Shown in pieces: positions 9,242-16,437 of a DNA stretch of 61,853 bases. The stretch covers positions 1 through 61,853 of the forward strand of contig MBRE01000070.1 of NCBI GenBank assembly GCA_001698425.1, given 5' to 3'. Position numbers and translations under genes: made by a program. Below the pieces are notes generated by a model, which saw only the letters and a program-made list of their open reading frames with translations, made no database searches and had not been told where the DNA came from. Within the stretch, counting starts at the first letter, position 1; each line of letters starts with the position of its first letter. The DNA is from Oscillatoriales cyanobacterium USR001. GTDB lineage: Bacteria; Cyanobacteriota; Cyanobacteriia; Cyanobacteriales; Microcoleaceae.

Positions 9242-9508
9242 TCAAGAAGTTACCTGGACTTTTAGCATTTCCCAAGTTTGTCGTTCCATGTTCAAGATAT
9301 TGCCCACTTCTTGCAATAGTTCGTAACTCTTTAAATCTATGGGGATTTCTTCTTCAATGAGAATATCGCACAGAATCTCTAACGCTAAATTCCATTCGCC
9401 CGCGTGAATATCTGAAATTATAAATTCTACTTGAGTTTCTGACAGTTGTGGTTTTACGATATTAATGACTTGATGGAGTTTATTTTCTACAACTTTATAG
9501 TCAAACAT
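9242..9508 (-). CDS. MafI-like immunity protein candidate
   Basis: 88 residues from the ATG at 9508 (MFDYKVVENKLHQV). The open frame runs on upstream to 9553, but this start sits 4 nt behind the stop of the preceding gene and has a strong GGAGAGAGGAGC Shine-Dalgarno overlapping that gene's end, so the two are probably translationally coupled. The all-helical pattern with the core AGEWNLALEILCDIL, followed by IPIDLKSYELLQEVGNIL, agrees with the MafI family of immunity proteins, which neutralise polymorphic toxins. The match is by eye from the short core motif. It follows the 283-aa putative effector as an immunity gene would. Confidence 0.5.
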   Translation of the reverse strand: MFDYKVVENKLHQVINIVKPQLSETQVEFIISDIHAGEWNLALEILCDILIEEEIPIDLKSYELLQEVGNILNMERQTWEMLKVQVTS

Positions 9509-9512
9509 TTGT

Positions 9513-10364
9513 TTAGCTCCTCTCTCCATCTTCTGCAAAGAAAAATTGAACATCTACTCTAGCACCAGAATGTTTTTCAGAAGCGGTTTTATATATCTCC
9601 AAAATTTTATTTACTTCCTTATCTGACGGCTTCTCGTAAAAATAATAGGCAATTTGGCTAGGTTTTCCCTGTTTAGCTGATTCACGCGCTAAATCTTCAG
9701 ATTGAATCTTAGCTTGATTGATTCTTGTAGATGTTTCGCGTAGCTTAAACTCTGCAACTTCTTTGGCTAAAGATGAATCAAGATGCTCTTTTTTTCTGAC
9801 AGCATCATACTCGACTTTAGAGCCTTCAACATTGGTAACTTTTAACATCTGTCGATCAAAATCTTTTTCTGCTTCTGTTCTTGGATCTTTTGGTCGAGTG
9901 ATAACGCTTGGCAAGTAGGGACTATCAATATCTTCTTTAGTCCACATTTTACCTTCCAAGTGCCACTGTTCAAAAGATAATTGTTGCTCTACAAAAAATC
10001 CCCAGTTATCTCCTTTCCAAGTGTTTAAGAGAGTTTTTAGGTCTTGATTATAATTTTCCTTGCGAGGAAGCTTGTCTTGTAAACCACGTTGCCATTTATC
10101 CCAGCCTGCTATAGTTTTTACGGGCAACCTTCTGACACTTGCAAAACCCCACTTTCTTTGAATTTCCTGAATTTGACTGGATATGCAGCCAAATTTAGAT
10201 ACAGCTTCTTCGCACAAATCAATCAGATTTGTAACTGTTGAGTAAACTTCATCTGTATCACAGCTATTATCAAGTCTGCTTGCTATTTCATCTACTTCTT
10301 CTAAAGTTTTGAAAGGATTGCGAATAATCCTTTTTAGCTCTTCAATGTCATCATTAAAACTCAT
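9513..10364 (-). CDS. 283-aa putative effector with N-terminal module shared with the 72-aa protein
   Basis: Residues 1-73 (MSFNDDIEELKRII to EIQRKWG) align end to end with the separate 72-aa protein encoded just upstream (MALTDDIEEFRAKI to EIRARYG): same DDIEE motif, a shared LEE, and an equivalent aromatic-Gly end. The middle (about 75-200) is polar with many Trp and Lys (GWDKWQRGLQDKLPRK, NTWKGDNWGFFVEQQ). The C-terminus (about 205-283) begins with a charged helix and ends with a strand-helix-strand unit (SQIAYYFYEKPSDKEVNKIL, SGARVDVQFFF). No toxin family is recognised. The shared module plus variable tail and the following immunity-like gene resemble LXG/WXG-type toxins; toxicity is inferred only. 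Confidence 0.5.
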   Translation of the reverse strand: MSFNDDIEELKRIIRNPFKTLEEVDEIASRLDNSCDTDEVYSTVTNLIDLCEEAVSKFGCISSQIQEIQRKWGFASVRRLPVKTIAGWDKWQRGLQDKLPRKENYNQDLKTLLNTWKGDNWGFFVEQQLSFEQWHLEGKMWTKEDIDSPYLPSVITRPKDPRTEAEKDFDRQMLKVTNVEGSKVEYDAVRKKEHLDSSLAKEVAEFKLRETSTRINQAKIQSEDLARESAKQGKPSQIAYYFYEKPSDKEVNKILEIYKTASEKHSGARVDVQFFFAEDGERS

Positions 10365-10384
10365 CGTCTCTCATCCTTTTTCTT

Positions 10385-10603
10385 CTAACCGTAACGCGCC
10401 CGAATCTCTGCCAGCAAATCTATTGTCTTATTTAACTGACTTGATACCTCATCAAGTTCATCTTCAAGACTTCTGAACTTACTGCTTAAATCTTTTTGAT
10501 TTGTATCAGGAATTGAACTGGAAGATGCGCTGATTTCCTCTAGGGCATCAACAATTCGACTAATCTTTGCTCGAAATTCCTCGATATCATCTGTCAGTGC
10601 CAT
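10385..10603 (-). CDS. 72-aa helical protein, ESX/WXG100-like in size
   Basis: 72 residues, predicted as two helices around a Ser-rich turn (SASSSSIPDTN, about residues 25-35). There is no Trp-x-Gly motif, so it is not a classical WXG100 protein, but its size, helical hairpin form and place next to a FtsK-type ATPase are what one expects of a small export partner. It shares its whole length with the N-terminus of the next gene product. GGAG lies about 9 nt before the ATG. It sits 40 bp behind the ATPase gene and 20 bp before the 283-aa gene, all in one direction. Confidence 0.6.
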   Translation of the reverse strand: MALTDDIEEFRAKISRIVDALEEISASSSSIPDTNQKDLSSKFRSLEDELDEVSSQLNKTIDLLAEIRARYG

Positions 10604-10643
10604 TGCGATAACTCCATAAACTACATGAAAAATTTAGAAAAAC

Positions 10644-12722
10644 TTAGGAGCGAGAATAAAGATATCTCCAAATAGTACCAGATATTGGAACTATTGTTTC
10701 TTCTGGTAATATTATCTCAGGAGTGTTGACATATTGCCCTCCATCTTGACCTTCCACAAAAGCTCGACCTTTGGGGGCTGATGCTATATCATCACCTAAT
10801 CTGTAGCCTAGTACCGTGTCAGTTGCATCTGGACTTAACCGGAAAACTACTTTTTCTCCGCAATTTTCCCGAACTTGCCTGCTAACTACCTCAGCAGTAG
10901 GGAACTGTGTACAGTAGATTACATGAATACCAAATTTCCGCCCCTGTAGTACATACTCTTCTAATCGTTGTTCTATAGCCTTTTTTAATTCTTTGTCTGC
11001 ACGGGCTATAGCAGCCGCTTCATCTATTATCCAAAGCATCCGGTCAATTTCAACGCCTTTGGCTTGTAACTTTTTGATGTTGTTAACTTTATAATGCCGC
11101 ATTAAAGACAATCTCTCTTCATATTCTTGATGAATTTTCTCAACTAATTCTTTACAGTCTTTTGAGTTAATAACTATTTCAATATTTAGATTCATATCTT
11201 CCAAATATTGAAAATCTGCTCCACCAAAATCGGCAATATAAACTTTTCTTTTGGGGTTAGCATATAAAAATTGAAAAATAATCCAGTGTAAAAAGTTACT
11301 TTTGCCATAACCAGGTCTTCCTGCAACAAGGCGATGAGGATCGTTATCCCAAGAAGAATACACTATCCTCCCATCATCAGCAGCCATACCAACTATATAC
11401 TGATCGGGATTCTTAGTAATTGCCGAGCTATATTTTCTAAATATCTCCTCAGCATTGGGTTTAATTAGCGGCGGTTGTTCTTGAGGAATACCCGGAACAG
11501 GAGTTTTACCAGGAATAACTATGCGGAAAAATCCGCTAATTTCTTCTAGCGTTGCATAGCGGTGTAAGGGTTTAAGGTCTTTGATCTGGGCTAAAGGACT
11601 TTTCCCAGAACTATTAAAAGATTGAGTGATGGCGGAAGGTGATGATCTTACAATTTCTCCTCTTGATGACGGTGGTAAAGCTGCGTTATTAAAATCTGCG
11701 AGATAAGACGTAAATGGCTTCAAATAAATATCGGTAGATCCGTCACCTAGTTCGTCATTACTGCTCTTAGGTTTTACAGGTTGTCTGATCGACTTATCCC
11801 CAAAGTTACCCTGCCAGCCTTGCCGTTCGATAGCCGTGCAAATCTGTATATTTTCAGTGGCGTTCAAACTTTTTAAGAACTTCTGAGTATCCACATCACG
11901 ACTCACGATTTCAACATGGTCTTGTTCTCCGTGACTTTTGGCTTCGGTTGCATTTCTTACTAATTCCATTAAAACCGGGCGGATGGTACTTCTGGTTTCT
12001 GCTAGTGCTTTGATACTGTACTTAAATAAGTTGCTGTGCAGATAGGTTGTCTGATAGTGCTGGTAGATGCTTAATGCTCTCTCAAAAAACATATCTCTGC
12101 GATGACTTGTGACCTGTTGCAGTTGAGGTATCATTTGAGCGAGTGCTTTAGATAACTCTGACCTATCCTCTGATTGGTGACAGACTTGGAGCGTTATTTC
12201 TAGTAAAAACTTTTCATTTAATCGGTTCAGAATATCACACACATTTAACATATTGTTATTTTTGTTTGCCTCAAATAAATCAGGTACATAGTAGCCTTGC
12301 GAGTTGAAAGATTCCGGTTTCAGAGTTTCTCCAATATGGTTAACCCACCCCAAGTTTTGATTTAACCCAGACGATAGATCGAAATTGTAAAAAATACTTA
12401 AATTTGAATATTGAATAAAACTGATTATTTCTTCTCTGACTCGATTTATTTGCTGAGAGCTATTATGAAAATAATTGAAGATTAAGTAAATTTTTAACCG
12501 TTCCTCCTTAGAGTTGTTGGGGTCATAAAAGTAACGGAGAGAAAGCGTTAAGCCATTGGTGTTACCTAAGCTGAGGAAGTGCTGCAAGATTCCTCGCTGA
12601 CTATCTGCGATCGACTGGCGAACTTGATTGCCGTATCGGTCAAGATACTTCGGAGAGTTGAGGTTAGGCAGTTCTGGAATCAGGAGATACAGAGGAAAAA
12701 TGCGTGTCATATAATTTACCAT
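10644..12722 (-). CDS. FtsK/HerA-superfamily ATPase
   Basis: 692 residues. Residues 1-390 are a family-specific N-terminal region with no clear membrane helix. At about 390-415 comes RYATLEEISGFFRIVIPGKTP, a linker typical of HerA/TraC-like conjugation and conflict ATPases. The motor has Walker A GRPGYGKS (468-475), Walker B LWIIDEAAA (563-571), KFGIHVIYCTQ (596-605), and a FtsK-like end APKGRAFVEG. Such ATPases pump DNA or, as EccC/EssC in type VII secretion, recognise and export proteins. Unlike EccC it has one motor domain and no membrane anchor; the membrane part may be the preceding 682-aa protein. The alternative ATG at residue 5 (MTRIF) is possible; neither has a clear ribosome site. 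Confidence 0.85.
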   Translation of the reverse strand: MVNYMTRIFPLYLLIPELPNLNSPKYLDRYGNQVRQSIADSQRGILQHFLSLGNTNGLTLSLRYFYDPNNSKEERLKIYLIFNYFHNSSQQINRVREEIISFIQYSNLSIFYNFDLSSGLNQNLGWVNHIGETLKPESFNSQGYYVPDLFEANKNNNMLNVCDILNRLNEKFLLEITLQVCHQSEDRSELSKALAQMIPQLQQVTSHRRDMFFERALSIYQHYQTTYLHSNLFKYSIKALAETRSTIRPVLMELVRNATEAKSHGEQDHVEIVSRDVDTQKFLKSLNATENIQICTAIERQGWQGNFGDKSIRQPVKPKSSNDELGDGSTDIYLKPFTSYLADFNNAALPPSSRGEIVRSSPSAITQSFNSSGKSPLAQIKDLKPLHRYATLEEISGFFRIVIPGKTPVPGIPQEQPPLIKPNAEEIFRKYSSAITKNPDQYIVGMAADDGRIVYSSWDNDPHRLVAGRPGYGKSNFLHWIIFQFLYANPKRKVYIADFGGADFQYLEDMNLNIEIVINSKDCKELVEKIHQEYEERLSLMRHYKVNNIKKLQAKGVEIDRMLWIIDEAAAIARADKELKKAIEQRLEEYVLQGRKFGIHVIYCTQFPTAEVVSRQVRENCGEKVVFRLSPDATDTVLGYRLGDDIASAPKGRAFVEGQDGGQYVNTPEIILPEETIVPISGTIWRYLYSRS

Positions 12723-12764
12723 TTTTAATTTATATTAAAACATCTATACTATATTAGAAGGTTT

Positions 12765-12906
12765 TTACAACAGATTTCAGGCTTATAAAGTAAAGTAGGG
12801 TGGGGAGTTCCCAACAGTATATTTTCCTAACAGTTTTAAACTTTTGCTGGGAAATTCCCACTCTACTCATTTTGTTGTACCCGACTTACCTGAAATCTGC
12901 TGTAAT
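12765..12906. mobile_element. Palindromic MITE-like element providing the end of the 682-aa gene
   Basis: Left end TTACAACAGATTTCAGG (12765-12781) and right end CCTGAAATCTGCTGTAA (12889-12905) are inverted repeats with one mismatch. The interior is also an imperfect palindrome (GGTGGGGAGTTCCCAACA versus TGCTGGGAAATTCCCACTC). The left half of a related element starts near 16401 (CAGCGGATTCCAGGTTTATG). The right part encodes the last 11 residues and stop of the 682-aa protein. Confidence 0.7.
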
Positions 12907-14915
12907 AAAAAAATCATCATAAAAGGTAGTTCTGTACTTATAAAAGTTATAATAAATACTAAAATTATGATAAAAACAATTAACATAACTCCAATTGATC
13001 CCCAAAAAAGTCCGATTTCAGACCACTTTAGTTGTCTTATAAGGTAATCGCAGCTCAGATAATAACAAGTTAAACTAATAACTAGCTTAAGAACTAACCA
13101 GCCAAGGAGACATAAGCCTACAGAAAAAATATTACCAACTATGAAATATTTTGATCCATCAGTTTCTTGGTTCCATAACATATATACATGAGATACTAGC
13201 CTGGGTAAACAAGCTAAAAAAGCTGCGATAATTACAACGATTACAAAATCATTGATAAACCGATAGCGATCGGTTTCTTCTTGATTTTTTATTCTTGATT
13301 GAGAATATTCTAAACTTTCAATATGCTTGGACAATAAAGTGTTGTACTCTCTTTCCTTCAAAGACAAAAAGCTTAAAACTTCGGTAGCATCTACTTTGCA
13401 GCTAGAGATAGCATTCTGAAATATTCTCTTAATTTGTGCCTGATATTGTCTAGTAGAGGTTATTTCTCCCTCAACCTCTGCAACGCTCGTAAAATTAAAA
13501 TTAGTTGTTGGTGAGAAGAACTGAAAATCTAGGGCTGTGAGTATATAGCGGGAATTTTGATCTAACCTCTCTTGATGATATTTGAGCAGTGATACAGTTG
13601 CGCTTCTCACACTTTCTTCGCGGTGTTGGAGAAACTCTACAAGATTTCGGATTTTTTTATCAACATTAACAGCATAAATTGTGCCAATGGACTGAACAGC
13701 TTTAACTTGCTCTCCTCGATTATCTCTAATATCTAGTATGAGTGAACCTCGAAGAGCTTGGAGCAAAAAGGGAACCGACGCTTCACCCAGTCTGACTATA
13801 TTACCATTCCAGTCTCTTGAGATCACGGCTGCTTTAGCTCTAACGTCAGTATTTAACCAAGATCCTACCTCGTTAATAGGTTTAGCCGCAAGTCGTCGGA
13901 GGTCTATATCAGTATTATTCAAAAAAGGAATGAGAGCATTTGATAATTTTTCTTTCGTTTTATAATCCTGATATCTTGGATCTCGAAAAAGATAGTCTGC
14001 TGAACGCAAACCAGCTTCTAAAACAAACTTTGGTAAACCATAAGTTTGCGTCACCAGTTCAACACCTGCAACACCTAACCTAGCTAGAATATTGTCAACA
14101 ATTTTTAGGTGATCGGCAGGAATTGTTAGGTGATTAGCAGGAATTGATTGGAGTAACTGAAGCAAATGATTTTTCGGTGCGTACACCCAAAAATCAATAA
14201 ATTCTTTATATCGGATAGGATCGTTCAATGAGTACCTATCATTAAGACGTTTGAGATTTTCACTTATAATTTGCCTTTGAATATCCTCGGCAGACTTGAA
14301 TAAGAACATAGTTGAAACTATCTGAGGATATTGCAATTGCTGAATTGCCCAAGCTGCTGATAAACGAGTAAGTTCGCTGCCTGATTGAGCCTCTTGGGAC
14401 AATTTCTCAAATATTCTTTTGCTATGACACTTATAATCTTCCGGGTTAGGTCGCTGATAAATTTCATCTAAAGGTTCGTCAAGCCCGTCAATATAGTCGA
14501 GATTGGCAAGTTTTGTTCTGATGGTTTGATTGGAAATATACCCAAAACTCTGAAGCGCCATCGCCAAATAAAACTGATCTTTGTACTGCAACAAATGTCT
14601 GATCGCTTTTAAGGGTACGTCTGGTCTTTGGGCTGTCGCCAAAAACAGTTTGATTCTCTCCCCATCATCACGGCAGTGGGAAAGGTTGTCAAAAAAATCA
14701 CTACCCCTTTGGACTTGTCGGAACAGACCGCCACCGTCGCTGCTTTTCTGGACTGGCTGGAATAGACCGCCACCGTCGCCGCTTTTCTGGACTGGTTGGA
14801 ATGGTTGGAACAGACCGCCACCATCGCCACTTTTCTGGAATGGCTGGAATGGCGACGGGAACTGACCGCCATCGTCGCCTGGTCCGCCTGATTGGATTCC
14901 TGAGTTGTTGCTCAT
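12867..14915 (-). CDS. HEAT-like repeat protein with N-terminal tandem repeats and C-terminal membrane segments
   Basis: 682 residues, first gene of the cassette. Residues about 15-70 hold four tandem copies of a Gly/Gln/Phe-rich unit (QKSGDGGGLFQP). About 75-470 are helical repeats of HEAT/ARM type (ERIKLFLATAQRPDVPLKAI, ELTRLSAAWAIQQLQ, DIDLRRLAAKPINEV, REESVRSATVSLL). About 480-550 are a coiled coil. About 555-670 are three to four membrane helices (FVIVVIIAAFLACLP, IFSVGLCLLGWLVLKLVISL, GVMLIVFIIILVFIITFIS). The last 11 residues come from a palindromic repeat. Its position suggests it docks the FtsK-type ATPase at the membrane; this is inferred. A GAGGGGG motif precedes the ATG by about 13 nt. 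Confidence 0.7.
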   Translation of the reverse strand: MSNNSGIQSGGPGDDGGQFPSPFQPFQKSGDGGGLFQPFQPVQKSGDGGGLFQPVQKSSDGGGLFRQVQRGSDFFDNLSHCRDDGERIKLFLATAQRPDVPLKAIRHLLQYKDQFYLAMALQSFGYISNQTIRTKLANLDYIDGLDEPLDEIYQRPNPEDYKCHSKRIFEKLSQEAQSGSELTRLSAAWAIQQLQYPQIVSTMFLFKSAEDIQRQIISENLKRLNDRYSLNDPIRYKEFIDFWVYAPKNHLLQLLQSIPANHLTIPADHLKIVDNILARLGVAGVELVTQTYGLPKFVLEAGLRSADYLFRDPRYQDYKTKEKLSNALIPFLNNTDIDLRRLAAKPINEVGSWLNTDVRAKAAVISRDWNGNIVRLGEASVPFLLQALRGSLILDIRDNRGEQVKAVQSIGTIYAVNVDKKIRNLVEFLQHREESVRSATVSLLKYHQERLDQNSRYILTALDFQFFSPTTNFNFTSVAEVEGEITSTRQYQAQIKRIFQNAISSCKVDATEVLSFLSLKEREYNTLLSKHIESLEYSQSRIKNQEETDRYRFINDFVIVVIIAAFLACLPRLVSHVYMLWNQETDGSKYFIVGNIFSVGLCLLGWLVLKLVISLTCYYLSCDYLIRQLKWSEIGLFWGSIGVMLIVFIIILVFIITFISTELPFMMIFLLQQISGKSGTTK
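14716..14866. repeat. In-frame tandem repeat encoding QKSGDGGGLFQP units
   Basis: About four imperfect copies of a 36-60 bp unit with the core GACCGCCACCGTCGC occur within the 5' part of the 682-aa gene. All unit lengths keep the frame. Because of this repeat the other frames are also open, which explains several overlapping false frames. Confidence 0.85.
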
Positions 14916-15312
14916 GGCTAAACTTTTGCCCCCTCATTGTGTGGGTTTCTGACTTGGGCTAAGGGAGCGTGATCGCCCTCTGCTGGTTGTATGCCTGACA
15001 AATCGCTCATATTCTTCTTACTTTAAGATAGAAGTAAAGCTGGCAATTACACTTTATAAATATAATAATCTCATTACTCAACTTTCAACCACCAGATTTT
15101 TAAGTGTATAGGTAACTACAAAAAATCCCAGATTTCCCCATTAAGGTCAAACCCTTAATCCGACAGGGGTTAAAACCCCTGTCTCAAAGCTCAAGTCCTC
15201 TGAAGAGGACTAAGAAAACTTTTAAACTTAGTTAGTCCTCTTCAGAGGACTTTAGTTATTAGACAGGGACTTTAGTCCCTGGCGGGCTTTCAGCTTAAGT
15301 TGACACCTATGG
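14916..15312. other. 397-bp stretch upstream of the cassette, with element copy B
   Basis: The first 225 bp should hold the promoter of the minus-strand cassette, but no clear -35/-10 pair can be singled out in the AT-rich part (15030-15110). The rest is the palindromic element copy B. No gene is seen. Confidence 0.5.
15141..15311 (+). mobile_element. Palindromic MITE-like element, copy B (5'-truncated)
   Basis: This is the same element as copy A in inverse orientation: TAAGGTCAAACCC left, CAGGGGTTAAAACCCCTG, AGTCCTCTGAAGAGGACT, then AGTCCTCTTCAGAGGACT, CAGGGACTTTAGTCCCTG and right terminus AAGTTGACACC. The left terminal repeat (TTGGTGTCAACT) is missing and no target duplication is found. 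Its right end abuts the remnant of a DUF6883 gene, so it marks a deletion or rearrangement. Confidence 0.85.
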
Positions 15313-15480
15313 CTACAACCCCAAGATACTAACGAATATGGCGATCGCGATCGCGCTTACCTCCGCATCACCGGCCCCAATGGCAGATCGCGACGAATTC
15401 GCACCATTTGGATTATCCTATTTAATGAAGATATCGCTCGATTTGTCACAGCAGTTCCCGATAGATTAGGAGGATTATAA
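15313..15480 (+). pseudogene. DUF6883 gene remnant (3' part only)
   Basis: An open frame without a start codon reads AYLRITGPNGRSRRIRTIWI, then ILFNEDIARFVTAVPDRLGG and stop. This is the C-terminal end of a DUF6883-type protein (compare the intact gene at 33305-33703, with SSWIVRIDEDFPRLTSCYVL). The 5' two thirds are replaced by element copy B. Confidence 0.6.
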
Positions 15481-15598
15481 AGATGCGTTTTCAGATGAAC
15501 TCCCAGAGGTGAAATTAGCGGAAGTACGAGATTTTGCTGAATTTTTGCGCGAGAAAGAACAACAAATCAATACGCAAAAAAAGGAAAACTTACTATGA
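15470..15598 (+). pseudogene. Remnant of a small antitoxin-like gene
   Basis: The frame EDYKDAFSDELPEV, KLAEVRDFAEFLREKEQQIN and NLL ends in TGA, which overlaps the ATG of the next gene (ATGA). The block LAEVRDFAEFLREKE resembles the C-terminus of DUF2281/VapB-type antitoxins. There is no ATG; a GTG at 15509 is the only plausible in-frame start. The ATGA overlap suggests that it was once coupled to the 121-aa gene. Confidence 0.45.
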
Positions 15599-15960
15599 TT
15601 TCCTTTTACCAACGCCTACAAAAAATCAAAGAAAAACCAGGACTCTATATCGGTTATCCCTCAGTCTCTGACCTATTTATATTCCTCTGCGGTTACAGAC
15701 GCGCTTGCCAAGATATGGGTTTAACCTTAAGCGATGAAGAACTACAATTCCATGAATTTCAGCCTTGGCTACAGAAAAGATTTCGCCTCAGTACCTCCGC
15801 TTCTTGGGCAAAAATTATCCTCCTCTATTCTAGTGATGAAAATCATGCTTTTCAAATGTTCTTTGAGTTACTTGAAGAATTTTTGAAATCCCGTTCTCAA
15901 ATTGATAAAATAGGAGAAAAGTTAGAGGAAAAGCAAATTGTTCAAACTTCTTTTTCATAA
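15595..15960 (+). CDS. Conserved 121-aa protein, possibly immunity-like
   Basis: 121 residues, soluble, no membrane segment. The pattern KEKPGLYIGYPSVSDLFIFL, then GYRRACQDMG, FHEFQPWLQKRF and SWAKIILLYS with a helical FFELLEEFLKS end is shared by a family common in cyanobacteria and actinobacteria, found near toxin genes. It is likely a small immunity or regulatory protein, but the function is not established. Its ATG overlaps the stop of the antitoxin-like remnant, and AAGGAAA upstream serves as ribosome site. Confidence 0.6.
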   Translation: MISFYQRLQKIKEKPGLYIGYPSVSDLFIFLCGYRRACQDMGLTLSDEELQFHEFQPWLQKRFRLSTSASWAKIILLYSSDENHAFQMFFELLEEFLKSRSQIDKIGEKLEEKQIVQTSFS

Positions 15961-16010
15961 CTCATAGATTCTTCTTACTATAGGTAATGATGGCAGACCA
16001 ATGCTTTCTG

Positions 16011-16331
16011 TTATGCTTCCTCATTTCGCTTAATAGCGGCTTCAATTTCATCAGGGTATTTTTCAGCATAAGCCCAGGCATTTTCTAACTCAGCCTGACT
16101 TAAATTCGGGTAGCCTTCTAAGATGTGGGTGTCGGTGGTACCATCGCGCCGATAACCCGCCAGCAGCCAAACGGGAATGCGAGTTCCTGCAAGTCTGGCA
16201 TCACCGCCGCACACGCCAGGAGTTTTTTCAATACCTGGCCATGCTAAACTTTGGGCTAATATCTGTATAGCTTCAGTTTTTTCAGCAGGTGTTAAAGCCT
16301 GAAGTTTTGGTTTCAATTCTTTGAGTGACAT
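16011..16331 (-). CDS. DUF433 domain protein (VapB-like antitoxin), orphan
   Basis: 106 residues. After a helical N-terminus of about 45 residues comes the DUF433 core: CGGDARLAGTRIPVWLL, AGYRRDGTTDTHILEGYPNL and QAELENAWAYAEKYPDEIE. DUF433 proteins are winged-helix-like DNA binders that usually pair with a DUF5615 PIN-like toxin encoded directly downstream. Here the downstream side is taken by the convergent 121-aa gene, and no PIN gene is present. The intact reading frame suggests it is still used, perhaps with a distant partner. Confidence 0.85.
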   Translation of the reverse strand: MSLKELKPKLQALTPAEKTEAIQILAQSLAWPGIEKTPGVCGGDARLAGTRIPVWLLAGYRRDGTTDTHILEGYPNLSQAELENAWAYAEKYPDEIEAAIKRNEEA

Positions 16332-16437
16332 AGCGTTAATTTTCTAATAAATTAGTTAGTCATAGCAGTTTCCTTAATATCTGTATTTCTATACATTATA
16401 CAGCGGATTCCAGGTTTATGAAATACAGTAAGGACAC

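Noticed and set aside
10385..10603. Calling the 72-aa protein a WXG100 protein
   Set aside because: Size and helices fit, but there is no W-x-G motif in the turn; only the likeness in form and context is reported.
8839..14915. Prophage or conjugative element explanation of the FtsK-type cassette
   Set aside because: No integrase, capsid, tail, relaxase or replication gene is next to it.
14581..14937. Three overlapping open frames on both strands
   Set aside because: All run through the tandem repeat in the 682-aa gene, which keeps alternative frames open; they show no independent start signals.
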